Assembly: GCF_020520425.1 (NCBI RefSeq)
Contig: NC_079487.1
Coordinates: forward strand, 109,650,141-109,714,140
Direction of reading: 5' to 3'
Length of the DNA: 64,000 bases
Source: Spinacia oleracea
Lineage: Eukaryota; Streptophyta; Magnoliopsida; Caryophyllales; Amaranthaceae
Part shown: positions 34,801 to 44,222 of the stretch, in pieces
Layout: every line of letters begins with the position of its first letter
Numbering within the stretch: position 1 is the first letter of the stretch
The notes under the pieces: model-generated
Seen by the model: the letters and a program-made list of their open reading frames with translations, nothing else
Database searches by the model: none
What the model was told of the DNA's origin: nothing
Program-made: the position numbers and the translations under genes

Positions 34801-36163
34801 CCATGGTAGCTTTAACAAAATCGATGTGCTGGAAGGTAGTGGCTAAGACCATGTCATCCTCAGGAATTGGGCTTGTGGTGTATCAGAAGCCTGTCTCACC
34901 ATCCTGCTACAAGACACGTGAAAAGAATGATCCACCATTGTGTGAAATGGGGAGAAATATGTCATGGTACATCTTGTAGTAGGAATGTGATAATGATATT
35001 AGTTACCAGTAATTTTCATTAAAATGAAGTACTATGAGATTTATGTTTTTCATATGTTGAACAGGTACTCGCCTCTTCAAAAATGTCTCCCTCAGCTTCC
35101 ACCTGAAGCCTCCAGTTGGCCTCCTCTTTGGCCTAAAAGGCTTACCACAAAACCATTTAGCCTCCCTTCAGCGCCGATTGTGGAACAATCATTTCATAAT
35201 GACACCCGTGACTGGCAAGCACTTGTGGCTGATATTTATGTAGGTGGCCTTGGAATAAACTGGTCAAGTGTGCGTAATGTAATGGACATGACTGCTGGCC
35301 ATGGAGGGTGAGATTTTTACCAAGTTACCTTACCTTTGCTTCTTCTCTTTTTTGGTTGACTCTTGTTTATAAAATCTTAACAGCAGAATTGCTTTGTCCT
35401 GGTTAACGGGTGCTTTTCAGTTTTTGCCTATTGCTAGATGATGAGTGCTTGAATGCTTACACCAAGTTCATCTCTCAGTCAATTTACTGTTCTTGCTATG
35501 TCTTCAAATGTTACCATTGATTCTACCTGGTCAACTTTGCTACTTAGGCAGGCCTTATTTAACACCGATTTGTGTTTCAAAATAATAAGAAATTTAACAT
35601 CGGTTTTTCGCAGATTTGCTGCAGCGCTTATTAAGATGCCGCTGTGGGTTATGAATGTTATTCCAGTCCATGAACCAGATACACTTCCCATAATTTTTGA
35701 CCGAGGGTTGATTGGAACTTATCATGATTGGTGTGAATCCTTCAATACTTATCCAAGAGCATATGATCTCCTGCATTCTACTTTCCTCTTCAGCAATCTC
35801 CCAAACAGGTAAAACTAGGAATTGTTAACTTGCTTGTGCTCAACTTTCCAGAAGTATCTGTTATTTCTGATTGAAGTTCTTCACTGACATCAAGTGAGTC
35901 AGTTCAATCATATAATTCCCTCCACCCATTGGATGATATCAAATGTTGTATTTTACAGATGCGACATCATAGATTTGGCTGCAGAGATGGATCGCATTGT
36001 GAGACCAGGTGGGTGGATACTGATTCAAGAAACCAAAGAGAAGATCAATAGTGTAGGAGCAATTTTCCGTTCTCTTCAGTGGTCTGTCAATCTCTACAAC
36101 GATAAATATCTTGTTGGCCAGAAAAGTTTCTGGCGTCCACGTGGTGGTCTGGTGCACAGATGA
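19908..36163 (+). CDS. Probable methyltransferase of the PMT/QUASIMODO2 family (PMT23-like)
   Basis: Eight exons join in frame: 19908-20423, 33400-33549, 33751-34021, 34605-34715, 34801-34966, 35065-35307, 35614-35808, 35959-36163, giving 618 aa; all introns are GT-AG. Residues about 15-34 are a signal anchor, followed by a Ser/Pro-rich stem. The family's CLDNWKVIKSL, WPKSRDM-IWYDNVPH and FPGGGTQF motifs follow. The SAM-binding motif VLDVGCGVASFGG is near 236-248, with CARCRVHWDADGGKPLLELNRVLRPGG in exons 3-4 and a second LAAEMDRIVRPGGW block in the last exon. Relatives are type II Golgi proteins thought to methylate pectin (homogalacturonan). Length without an acidic N-terminal extension suggests the PMT23 branch. 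The C-terminus runs a few residues (GGLVHR) beyond the usual WRP end. Intron 1 is 12,976 bp because a retrotransposon sits in it; all exons and splice sites look intact. Confidence 0.93.
20726..21232 (+). repeat. 5' LTR of the Tat element
   Basis: 507 bp, TG...CA ends, identical by eye to the 3' LTR. A TATAAATA box lies at 21012-21019 and probably marks the U3/R boundary region. A TGGCGC primer-binding-like site begins at 21235, two bases after the LTR. Confidence 0.92.
21265..26820 (+). CDS. Gag-pol polyprotein of the Tat element
   Basis: One uninterrupted frame of 1851 codons. The N-terminal third is Gag-like (a retrotransposon gag domain around 190-350, and a Cys/His cluster near YCDFHKDHGHLTEEC). 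Then come an aspartic-protease-like region (LIDGGSSANILF), reverse transcriptase (WRMCVDFTDLNRACPKD, FMDAFSGYHQI, MPFGLKNAGATYQ), RNase H, a second RNase H-like domain (ISVDGSAAVTGSGAG, SNNEAEYEAAI), and integrase with an HHCC zinc region (HEGICGNHIGG to CDKCQKFA) and a central catalytic-type domain. It is a retroelement gene, not a host gene. The first ATG is taken as the start, but the true start could be a few codons later (MTESSEP). Confidence 0.93.
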   Translation: MPLKDLPSHKMTESSEPIIQQIEPPTSRNNQRITNVPLFGMPQSLGPPRETPQPRAMATPSQGQGIPVPTSASLARLGAQFSPDQMRTAIEVLTFLTQTTPQAQVMRTAPEVEVEQRRKRPKPQNSPNVWRRNLQQEMEGADSQEYEAESITPSRAQPRARTEQAPSQRHHSGSGMPNPTRAIVKPDNSPFCDEILSEKMEKIKMPTCKYSGKSDPTNHLSAFGGHMMLYTNTDSMWCKVFPSTLEGMAQSWFGKIPKGTITSFRQLAILFRTQYVANIARERMTGELMSVIQGPQESLRVYISRFNMEASNIPKLQQEVAVLAMMTGLRDGEFKSYLGRKSFTTLAEVLGKANEFIKSEEIGRATSRRYVASENNYGSQSRKEPYKKEYPDKRENQQPRKDWHGQVRGRGSEFKTEKRGKFNEYTPLVASRTQIFAISKEDEKWQRPPKMYNKYRDTKKYCDFHKDHGHLTEECTHLKDNIEDLIRRGYLTQFKAKSSYSRTYENRDDEGRFDNRKTEQKQNHPAEQKRSNDILVITGGPVYAGTTASGAKASVNEFKHQVNYHNSGKWPAPPKIPQCTFTEDDCKGIIYPHDDPMVLALDVANRKIHRILIDGGSSANILFWPAFQELQIEEKHVKPVSYPVIGFTGATVIPEGIVSLPVQIGQGKDIKDVMVDFMIVKVPAAYNAILGRPFIHDAGAVVSTYHLTMMYTTNDNRSAKVRGNQEQAKRCYHTALKQPPRPPPLAEADIPLSRKRKRAERKKDALLDMENFEHREEGLLKPAPAEETEEIELEEGVEDRTVRIGTDIDLSLRVNIIDLLREHADIFAFSADEMPGIDPNVMVHRLNVNREVRPVKQKKRAFSTEKNVAIQEEISKLLAAKFIEECDYPEWLANVVIVKKANGQWRMCVDFTDLNRACPKDCYPLPRIDQLVDSTSGHALLSFMDAFSGYHQISLLESDRKKAAFITDAGVYNYRAMPFGLKNAGATYQKLVDKIFAGQKGRNVEVYVDNSIVKSKKEGDHIKDLKETFATLRQFGMKLNPKKCVFGVKSGKFLGFLVSQRGIDANPEKVEAILNLPEPKNIRDIQRLTGKMAALTRFISKSADKSLPFFQVLKGNKTFKWGEEQEKAFKEVKNHLKSLPTIARPEVGDILQLYISASKKTVAAALVVEKDKIQQPVYFVSHILNPAEQRYPLIEKMAFAIMIAARKLKPYFDAHKVQVLTNQPLEKSLQRLDTSGRLLKWAVELSEYDIEYKPRTAIKAQALADFIAEASYEEEEEPLGTWQISVDGSAAVTGSGAGIIMVSPEGNIFEYAIKFKFKASNNEAEYEAAIAGIQMCKAADAKKIVLKTDSQLVASQYRGEYEAREPSMQRYLALMKEAVAQLESFEIQLVPRAENSQADALSKLASSTLQDLERTVMVEVQEEKSIDKKPLVNFIDTEPQWYDSIVSYKLGRGLPTAEQEQKKVKRNEHWFVIYQGKLYKKSFSLPLLRCISAEESQRVIEEIHEGICGNHIGGRTLALKALRAGYYWPTMVSDSQAYVKKCDKCQKFAPVINQPSNDLQPIINPIPFAQWGMDILGPFTAASGGRKFLIVAVDYFTKWIEAEPTKSITAKRMKDFIWKNIVTRFGIPESLVFDHGTQFDCTPIKDYCAELRIKFAYASVCHPQSNGQAEAANKQILGALRKKVEDFKGAWADLIPEILWSNRTTEKEATGESPYKLAFGAEAVLPVEVGLPSFRVQYYEEGTNEQRMREALDLLPEVRLQAELKLAANKEKMSRAYNKRVKHRPMQVGDLVLRRTAATGKGKAEGKFSANWEGPYQITKEVAPGSYHLMTMEGRELKNSWNANMLKKYYV
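27091..27700. repeat. 80-bp tandem array in the 3' part of the Tat element
   Basis: About eight head-to-tail units starting at 27091, 27171, 27251, 27331, 27411, 27492, about 27572 and about 27652. The first five are nearly identical and the later ones diverge. Each unit contains the palindrome GTCCTGGC-CAAA-GCCAGGAC, an 8-bp perfect stem with a 4-base loop. Arrays between pol and the 3' LTR are known in Tat/Ogre-type elements and can seed satellite DNA. Confidence 0.95.
28003..31127 (-). CDS. Antisense coding region of the Tat element (accessory ORF)
   Basis: Three long open blocks on the minus strand, about 31127-29754, about 29640-28750 and about 28650-28003, are separated by short AT-rich or pyrimidine-rich gaps that look like introns. 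The first block starts MSDASDSQ and has an acidic Ser-rich N-terminus. It then carries a region (YSLDFGLRFPLDPTLVKILR, AQLHPFAVRTLISYIWV, WFSIYCNRGRLTC) that resembles the Pfam 'putative gypsy type transposon' domain (PF04195) found in plant retroelement ORFs. The second block is basic, then acidic and disordered. The third is a long coiled coil (heptads around AQKKRIEELTADLELSS). Antisense ORFs are known in Tat-lineage elements; their role is unknown. The blocks are described separately and the exact splicing is not asserted. Confidence 0.7.
31985..32128 (+). repeat. Tandem 78-79 bp duplication containing the purine tract next to the 3' LTR
   Basis: The block with AAGGACAGAAGAGCAGACCT through CTACTCTTGAGGGACTAG occurs twice in tandem. 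The first copy is followed by TTGTACGGGGTCATATCCAG, nearly the first 20 bases of the LTR; the second is followed by the true LTR. A third looser version (CTACTCTGGAGGGACTGG) is at about 31901. A 33-base A run lies just upstream (about 31866-31898). Confidence 0.85.
32129..32635 (+). repeat. 3' LTR of the Tat element
   Basis: 507 bp, same length and by-eye sequence as the 5' LTR; followed by the AGGAT target duplication at 32636-32640. Confidence 0.92.
32922..33219 (+). repeat. Imperfect 156-bp tandem duplication in PMT intron 1
   Basis: GAGTTATTTGGACGTACAAG at 32922 recurs as GAGTTATTTGGACCTGCAAG at 33078. The following ATGTATGACCCTTCATTTTA also recurs at the same spacing. It lies between the Tat element and exon 2 and belongs to the original intron. 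Confidence 0.85.
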
Positions 36164-37481
36164 ACAGCAGGAAGGGACAAGTATGATATTCTAGTGTATA
36201 CTTATTTATACAATTTATTTTAGCATTCTTTTGATTCCACTGCATAGTGCATATGGAGAATGTGTATAGGGATGTTCTGAAATGTTATTGATACATTCTT
36301 CTTTAGGCCATGCTTGGAATTAGGAGAATAATTCAAGGGGTAATAAAGCTGCTAATTAAATAGGTGAAAATGGTGGCACTTGTAGGGAGAGGTAGTGGTT
36401 GTCCAATGGCCACGGCCATGGAGGAACTGTCACCCTCTTTTTGGGGTGACATTTAACAACCACCGCCTCCTCGCCACAGTTTGCAACCTTTTGTTGAACT
36501 CCAATTGTCCCCTTAAATTATTTACTCAATTCCAAGCAAAACCACTGGAGGTAAAAAAAAAAAAAAAAATTACCTCTGGATTTTTTTTTCTGTAAGAGAA
36601 AGGAAATGAAAAGAGCAGCTTTTGTCTTTTAGGAATGACCTCTGCATATTGTTCATGTTGAATTACTGAGGAGGATTTTGCTCTGCCAGTGCTGTGATTA
36701 GCAGGTGGGGTTTAACCGTTTAAGTAGGGCGTTATATATAAGTACAAGTCTTACTTTACAGCCTGTTCCGTATCATTTTTTGTTTCCACTTTTCTGTTTT
36801 TTACAAAATATGAAAACTACAAAAGGTAGTTTCACTTTCCAGTTTTTTGTTGTCAATTTTCAAAATCAACATGATTACTATCAGTATGATTTTTTTTAGT
36901 TCATGATTCAATCTAAATCATACGACTTACAAAACCAAAAATTAAAAAGTAGGAGTGATACCGAATGAACCCTTAACTACAGAAAGATCAGCCTTGTTAT
37001 CTGCAAGCTAAGTGAGCGAAATCCTGAATACATATTGACTGGTCTGTGAGAGAGTGTATTACTGTGGTAACTCAAACCGCTTGTGTTTGTTTATTAGGAA
37101 GAGAATCGTGAGAAAAAGTTCCAAATACCAGTAAAAAGAGCAAAGTTTGATTATCTCTCAGTAAAAAAGGAGAAAAACAGCAATGGCAACAGATGCCTGA
37201 ATTAAACTTGATCCCTCAAACTGACAAAATCTCAAGTATATCCGTATACGGGAACATTTACCAGACAAGTTCAGGAGAATACAACAACAGTAGAACACTA
37301 CACACATACAAACAAACAGAAATAACAATTTACAAAAAAAAAAAAGACAAGTCATGCTGCCATTTGTGCATAAATTAAGAACATAAACTAAGCACTGGCC
37401 GGCCACATGATGCATTATTGTTCTGTAACAGCAAAGCGTTGGAATCTTTGACAAACATGCAAAATCAAGAGTTGAGTAAGT
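36164..37481. other. Convergent intergenic region
   Basis: Contains the 3' UTR of the PMT gene on the left and that of the minus-strand amidase gene on the right. AT-rich; no gene or bounded element was found. Confidence 0.5.
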
Positions 37482-39281
37482 CTACCAAGAACTCAACAGT
37501 TTATGGTGATCTTCATTGAGAGAAGAGCAAGCCACGATTGATTCATCTCTTAGAAGCTGTCCATCAACTGCTTCAGCAGTCCTTGAAAAGCAGCTTGATT
37601 TACCCTTAGAGCTCAAAGTTTGACGAGTTACAGCTCTACCGGAAAGAACTGAATGACCCTTTACCAGCATTGAACCCTCCGACTCTTGACTGTTTTGAAT
37701 CGTTGTCTTCGTATTTCCATCAGAGGATTTCTCTTTAAATTCGTTTGATATGGTTGTAGTCATCACGTTTGTGTCTATTTCCGGTCCAGGAGTTGTTGAA
37801 GTTGATAGTTTAAGTGGATACTCTCGTTTTGAAGTTGTTGAAGAGATCACTGTACCGTTTTCTGCTACAACCGTGACTTCTGTTTTCACCTTGACTTTTT
37901 GTTCAACAGTCTTCTGTGTACCAGCTCCTTGAAACTCGACTGAATTCTCGAATTCCATTTTCCGGGTTACAGTTGTGGTGAAATTACCCATACTGCAATT
38001 AACCCATCCAGAAGATTGACTCTTTCTCTCAGCTTCAATCTCAAATGATCCATCCAATTGCTTGAACTTGTACTCCCGCGATTCTTCATATTCAGATGGC
38101 TCGCTTACACCCGTCATTGCCACAACCTCAGCTGAATTCTCATCCACCCAAACATGCAAATTCGCATCAACCAACCAGAAACTAATCGAATTAGCTACCC
38201 CAAGCTCAAATGTATGACTTTTCCCATCCAAAAGCGATCCCAAATACGGAGTCAACTCGAAATCATATGAAGGTAAATCAAATGCCCCGATTGCAACAAT
38301 TGGATCCCACGATAACGGATTAATTCCGCCGGTGAATATGACCGGAAATGGCACCTCAAAACCTACCAAATTCCCATCAATCTTAACAAAAACCTCCCTA
38401 TAAGCACCATTCCCTCGACTTGAATCCAAATTATTCATCTCAATGTATTCAGTAGGAGGATTCGAGTACCAAAACTCATCATCCCCATGATATGAAACAT
38501 ACAATTCAAGCACTACTTTTCGAGCATTCATCGGAATCGCAATCTCCCTAATACCCTTTTCAGATTCATTCTCAATTCTAAACCAATACCCATGACTTCC
38601 TTCACTACCCACAGGAATCACTAAATCAGCTGGTTCTTCATAAACCCCTGATTCAGAAGCTAACCCTAACCCTGACCCAGAACCAAGCCCTAATTTCCGA
38701 CCCCCAATTTTCTCAATCACATCGTCTTTGTAAAACAACATACTAAGACTAACATTGTAAATACCAGTAAATTCATCATTGATTAAATTCTCAAGCATCA
38801 TAGAAAGAGAAATGTTAGATTGTTCAAGAACAGAGGAATATTTAGTAACATCCTTCTCAACATACCAGAAACTTCCATTGTCAGAAGGCTCAGGGGTGCT
38901 AGTCCGGAGTATTTCGACACCGGAAAGCCAAACTCCGGCGATACGATCGTACTGATTGCCGGCAATCTCGCCGGATAATTGAAGAACTGCGTGAGACCAT
39001 GGCGGAGGGCAGTCGACAGGCGGCGAGTAGAGCACGGTGTAGGGGGGTTGAGAGTAGGTGTAAGCGAAGGAGTTTTCGAGGAGATAGAGTGTACATTCTG
39101 GTGGGGGTAGTGGGAGGCGGGCGGTGGAGAGAGGCAGAGTTAGCTCAATGGATTCTTGAGGGGTGACATTGACGGCGGAGGAAGGTGGTTTGAGGTAGTG
39201 GTGAGGTTGTGAGAAGGTGGTGGAAAGGGAGGTGATGAAGATGATGAGGAATGTGTAGAAGTGGTGGAAGTGCATTTTCAA
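37482..39281 (-). CDS. Peptide-N4-(N-acetyl-beta-glucosaminyl)asparagine amidase A-like (PNGase A)
   Basis: A single 599-codon exon. Residues 1-24 are a clear signal peptide ending at FSQ. The body matches the plant PNGase A family by recall: ECTLYLLENSFAYTYSQPPYTVLYSPPVDCPPPWSHAVLQL near the N-terminus, IAGVWLSGVEILRTSTPEPS near 113-132, then FWYVEKDVTKYSS, and WYSNPPTEYIE in the middle. Several N-x-S/T sites are present. Family members release N-glycans from peptides in the secretory pathway or cell wall. The length fits the family, and the lack of introns is usual. The catalytic residues cannot be assigned with confidence. Its neighbours are unrelated. Confidence 0.88.
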   Translation of the reverse strand: MKMHFHHFYTFLIIFITSLSTTFSQPHHYLKPPSSAVNVTPQESIELTLPLSTARLPLPPPECTLYLLENSFAYTYSQPPYTVLYSPPVDCPPPWSHAVLQLSGEIAGNQYDRIAGVWLSGVEILRTSTPEPSDNGSFWYVEKDVTKYSSVLEQSNISLSMMLENLINDEFTGIYNVSLSMLFYKDDVIEKIGGRKLGLGSGSGLGLASESGVYEEPADLVIPVGSEGSHGYWFRIENESEKGIREIAIPMNARKVVLELYVSYHGDDEFWYSNPPTEYIEMNNLDSSRGNGAYREVFVKIDGNLVGFEVPFPVIFTGGINPLSWDPIVAIGAFDLPSYDFELTPYLGSLLDGKSHTFELGVANSISFWLVDANLHVWVDENSAEVVAMTGVSEPSEYEESREYKFKQLDGSFEIEAERKSQSSGWVNCSMGNFTTTVTRKMEFENSVEFQGAGTQKTVEQKVKVKTEVTVVAENGTVISSTTSKREYPLKLSTSTTPGPEIDTNVMTTTISNEFKEKSSDGNTKTTIQNSQESEGSMLVKGHSVLSGRAVTRQTLSSKGKSSCFSRTAEAVDGQLLRDESIVACSSLNEDHHKLLSSW

Positions 39282-41303
39282 TTTTATGATCTAAAAACGG
39301 ATTAAGGCTTGTTTGGGTGTGAACTTTTTGTTTTGTACAGACAACATCTAGGGAGTTATATGGAGAAGTATTGTTTGACTTTTTATTTGGGTTGGGAATT
39401 ATTTTTGAATTGTTCACATGGGGAGGACTATGTAATAGGAAGAAAAAACTAATTTAGGGATAGGTTATTGATTTATCGTTGTCGAGTAGATTAGTAAATT
39501 GAAAATGAATCTAACTTGTTAATGAAGTACTAGACGTTGGTTTTGCAATTAATCATAAATCCCTTGGAAAACTATTTGAGTGTACTCGTTAAGGACTCGA
39601 GTTGAGTAAGCTAAAGCTGAGTTCGAAGAATTTAGCAGAGCGTTAGTAGGTTTGCCAACGAAATACAACTGCTATTTTTTTTACTAGGAAATAAATTTTA
39701 AGCGAACGACATGAACTCATCCTTTTGGATGAATTGACTTCAAGACTAAAACAAGATCAAAGAGTACAATGGTGTACAATCCCTAAACTCAGCCTGAGTT
39801 CCAAGTAAACTTAGTGAATATACTTGTGACTACACCGAAAGACGATTAATCGAAGTACGCTTGTTATGAATCAATGCAATTTTATAAACCAATTTCTGCT
39901 ACTTTTAAAGAGTCGGAAAAATAGAAATATTGACATCCGAAGAAAATTTATTTAGTTGTACACGTAACTTGTTAGTATTATTGAGCTTGAGTTTCTCAAT
40001 TTGGGGTCAATGACGATTCGATTTATAAGATTGAGTACGTCCAATTTTAAAAATTTGAGTTCAACAAATGCAAGTTCGACTTTGGATTGGTACTTATGAT
40101 TGAAATTACTCAAAACCACTCGATCATATTTTGTCTTACAAATGTACGTTATAATTACATGTCACCTGATTAGCAAATACTCCGTACTACCTATTAGGCA
40201 TATATGGAATATTAAGTTGAGTTCAAGATAACCAAAATTGAACTTAGTTTCACTAAGGATTGAAGTAAATCATTACTGTGTCAATTTTATTTTCTTAAGT
40301 TTTACTCATTGTCATTAATAATGGATAAAACTTGAATAAGGTGTTAAACTTTAAATAGTACAAAAAATAGTTTATACCATTTAATTTTTTTTTTGAAAGA
40401 CATTTAAACTAATTAAGGAGTAAGTAATATTTTATTATCCATTGTGGTTGTCACCTTTGAAAGAGTTAGATTACTTCATGATGTTTCTCTTATGAACGTT
40501 AATATAAAAATGAAGGATTTGTTGACGTCTTGTTTGTTGAATATAAATTGTGATAGACCAAATAGAAATTGTTGATATTTCTTCGTGTGAAGGAGTATAT
40601 ATGTGAATATGTCTGAATATTCTACAAAATTGCTGGCATTATCACGACGGGGTGTTGCTCTTCGTAGGCGAGAAAGGGGGTGATTAAGTTATGACACAAT
40701 TATTTAGGCACGTTTGTCAATGCACGATTTCAAACATTAATATATTTAATTGTGTATCGGAAAAAATTATAAAAAGTTGATATTTTACTGATACGAATCT
40801 AATAAGACCCCACACAACTTTTTCTTATGTATAAACCACAAAAGGAAGTCAAAGGTGTTTGTATGAATAGTGTCTAAAACCTATTGTGTCATGTAAATAA
40901 GAATGGAGGAATATATCTATAGGGGACTTTATTCCCCCTTTTTCCGCCTTCTTTTTTCTTTAATTATAATTTTAAAATAGACTTTTTTATATTTAATAAA
41001 ATGCAATTTTCTGGTTGGATATTCTTGATTTCGTCATCAGCACATCTATACATAGTCTATAAAAAGGGAAATCACATTTGATTAGATGACATGTGTCAAC
41101 ATATTTGATTAGATGACACATGTCATCCATTATTTTCTCCATCAATTTGGTTTTTTATTTTATTTTTTCTTTGTTGTTTGATATATTGTACAACTTTAAT
41201 CGTCTCTTTCACTCCATCTTCCTCATACAACATCAATTCACCATTCTATTCATTTAACATTTTCCACTCCACTTACCGATTAACACTCAATATTAATACA
41301 TTA
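39282..41303. other. AT-rich intergenic DNA upstream of the amidase gene
   Basis: The amidase promoter lies at the left. Contains a decayed Stowaway-type copy (40692-40912) and, from about 41040, the left part of a dispersed repeat shared with 8621-9018. No gene was found. Confidence 0.5.
40692..40912. mobile_element. Decayed Stowaway-type MITE, left end lost
   Basis: Matches 54594-54852 along its length (TGACACAATT, GCACGTTTGTCAATGCA, AAGACCCCACA, ATTGTGTCAT...AAGAATGGAG). The right end is recognisable; the left terminal inverted repeat is not. Confidence 0.65.
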
Positions 41304-41312
41304 TTTAATTTA

Positions 41313-42352
41313 GGGAAATTTTATATGGTAGCATTATACTTTTGCAAATTCTCATTGGTAACAAAATTTCTACCACTTTCTCTAAAATAGCAATTGACAT
41401 CTAAATTCTCTCTAATATAACATTTTTCACTAATTTTAACCTAATTAACCAATCTACTACTAACTATGGTTAAATATCAGTAACATTTACTAAATGAACC
41501 TATGTTTACTATAGTGATTTCTCCCAACCGACTTCACTAATAATTCAAGTTCTTTCATTGCCTTCTGCAACACAACGCCGTCTACTTCGCCGTTTTTTCT
41601 TACATCACCTCCTCGGTTTCCTGTACTTCAGGTTTTGAAATTTTGATTTTTGTTAAATTGGGTTATATACGATTATTTAAGGGGGGTGGGATTAGTTTGA
41701 TTGCATTATGATTATGTATTGTGATGAAGTATGGTTAGAAAAAAGAAGCTAGTCTCGGTTTAATTAAGGCAGGGGATTTAACATGGTTAAATTATGTTTT
41801 GTCATGAATGATTAAAGGGTGAGAATCATGAATCGTAAAATTAATAAAGCCATCAGATAAACGTCAAAGAGGCAAAAACTAGTAAAACAGAAAAATCAAT
41901 ACAGAAAATTGATCTTTAGATTACGATCTTCTTGCTTTTTTCAATTACGAGCTTCACATTTTGACCAAAAACTTGATCCGAAAATGGAAATCAAAACAGA
42001 AAATGAAGATGAAAAGAACAGATGAATGGGGGGTTAAAATGAACGCACTTGAATATAAAAAGAAATTAAGAAATCGCAGGAAAAATTGGATGGGAGATGG
42101 AAGAAGATGACAAGAAAAACAAGAACATGAAGGGAGAAATGAGGGTACGTTTGTTGGTTTTATCAAGAACTTTTGGAGGGAATGAGTTAATCATATCATG
42201 GTTAATTATAATTAGGTTAATTAGGTTAAAATTAGTGAAAAATGTTATATTAGAGAGAATTTAGATTTCATTTGCTATTTTAGAGAAAGTGGTAGAAATT
42301 TGGTTACCATTGAGAATTTGCAAAAGTATAATGCTATCATAGAGAATTTCCC
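41313..42352. mobile_element. MULE-like element with about 150-bp terminal inverted repeats
   Basis: The left arm GGGAAATTTTATATGGTAGC is mirrored on the right by GCTATCATAGAGAATTTCCC, and the repeat continues through CTCTCTAATATAACATTTTT and AACCTAATTAACC-like sequence for about 150 bp. A perfect 9-bp direct repeat TTTAATTTA (41304-41312 and 42353-42361) flanks it, the MULE target size. The interior (41540-42180) has no convincing protein frame. It sits inside a repeat related to 8621-9018. Confidence 0.85.
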
Positions 42353-42689
42353 TTTAATTTATGTATTTTTTCAACTTTTAAAATACCTCAATTTAAATCT
42401 ATATTCTCTCTAAAATCACAAACTCAATAAAATTAGAACTTAAAAATGATTCTTACAAATCTGTGATTTTTTTAATCCGAAGATGATATAATAATTAAGT
42501 ACTCGATCTGTGATATATGGGATGATCGGGTGTACATCGTTATCTCCACACGAATGATCTAATACTTATACTATGATCATTTTTCTTGAGTTGACACAAC
42601 GGCACACAATATGTATGAAATCAAATTACCCTCTAAAAGACCATAATATTTGTTTAAAGAAATACATACTTCGTATATACTAGAGCGGT

Positions 42690-43450
42690 CAAAACGGTTA
42701 TTCGAGTCGGGTCATCCTGGTCTCGAGTCATGATCTGGTCGAGTCGGGTCAGATCACTTTGTTATCTGGTTTGAGGTCGAGCTCGGTCAGGTTGGGTTTT
42801 TGGTACAGGTGGGGTTTGTGTCGAGTTATATTCTAGTCGAGATCAATTTCGGATTCGGATCATACGGTCGGGTTTAAGCCAGCTTATACTTTATAGTGCG
42901 CAGATAATTTCACGTGCGAGTTAGGTTTCGAACGGATAATTATCGGGTTGATTAAAATTTAGTTCGGGTTGACGCTCGGATACGAGTCAAGATTGAGTCC
43001 CATAACTACCGAATCTGGTAAAGTTTTTAACCTATGCTTTTTTTCCCCTTATATTGTAAAAATCAATGTATAATTTATTTCAAAATTTGAGTTTCATTCA
43101 AATCGATCATGTCATCAACTCATCGCGTGTTCTTGTCTGGTACTTATGAAGAATTGGGCCAAACTGAGGTTTGGAGTTACTATTTATCCTGGCCAGTGAC
43201 AAGTCGAGTTATCAACAAATCGAGCAAAATATTTTAACTGGTCGCTAAGGTCAGGTCACTAACAGGTTGTGTCGGGTTATAATCGGGTTCAGATCATTAT
43301 CGGTCGAGTGTCGAATCGGTTCGGATAATTGTTCATTCAGGTCATTTCTGTTATCGGTCATCTTCTGGTCGTGTGTCGGGTACGAGTAATACAATATCGA
43401 GTCAAAATCGATTATCGAGTTTGTCAGGCCGGATACGATTGGGTTACAGG
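42690..43450. repeat. Degenerate CGGGT/TCGAGT-rich tract
   Basis: Dozens of short, imperfect motifs such as GGGTCAGATC, TCGGGTT and GGTCGAGT, without a fixed period. Similar tracts are at 55140-55960 and 58860-59760. No frame, ends or target duplication were found. They look like decayed simple-repeat-derived DNA. Confidence 0.6.
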
Positions 43451-44222
43451 AGTGTAAACTCATTTTTTCTAGGAGTAAAATTGCTCTCCCAATGATGGAA
43501 AACCATGTTCCCTTCAAAAAAAGTAGGAAACATTATTTTCTTTCATTTTCCTTATCTCTCTTGTACACTCCTCTCACTACTTGCTTACTTTCCTTTTCAT
43601 TTTCCTTTTGTTTCTTCATTTTTCTTACATGGAGCCAAACAATGTAAAACTAATTTTGAAATTGTGCTTTCCATTATAAGTTATTTTCCACTGAAAATAT
43701 TTTGCACTCAATCAAACAGAGCCTGAAAATATTTTTCACCCAATCAAACGGAGCGTAAATACCTGTTCTGATTTTGACACTAAAAGATGAGTACAAACAT
43801 TCAGACAATTTATTTTGGTCATAAATCATAAAATCTTTTTTCAATGTAACCCGAGTTGGATACGTACTTTGTGTCCGACACTGGTACCGCCCATTACAAA
43901 TAACATAAAATAGAAGTTGTTTGTAATTGCAAGTTTGTAACCCCTGTATACGTAGTAACAAATGCGGTTGCCTGCGGTAAGAATAAAAATCAAGTGCTTG
44001 CCCCTTGGCGGGCATTCTGTTACATACCCAACTCTGACACACTCACACAATCATACTCACCCCCCTTCTCAGTTCTCACTCTCTCTCTTCGTTTCTCTCT
44101 TCTCTCCGCCATTAAAGCTCTATTTAAGCTCCCCTTAAGCTGCTTTTCCTCCTCCACTAATCTATGTTTAAGCTCCTCTAAAGCTTATTACACTCTGAAG
44201 AAGTGACTGAAATTCAGCGACA
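43451..44222. promoter_or_regulatory. Upstream region and leader of REC8
   Basis: The last 170 bp before the start codon are CT-rich (CTCTCTCTTCG, TTCTCTTCTC) and probably the 5' UTR. AAAATATTTT-like motifs with CAATCAAACGGAGC are repeated at about 43690-43760. No other gene. Confidence 0.4.
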
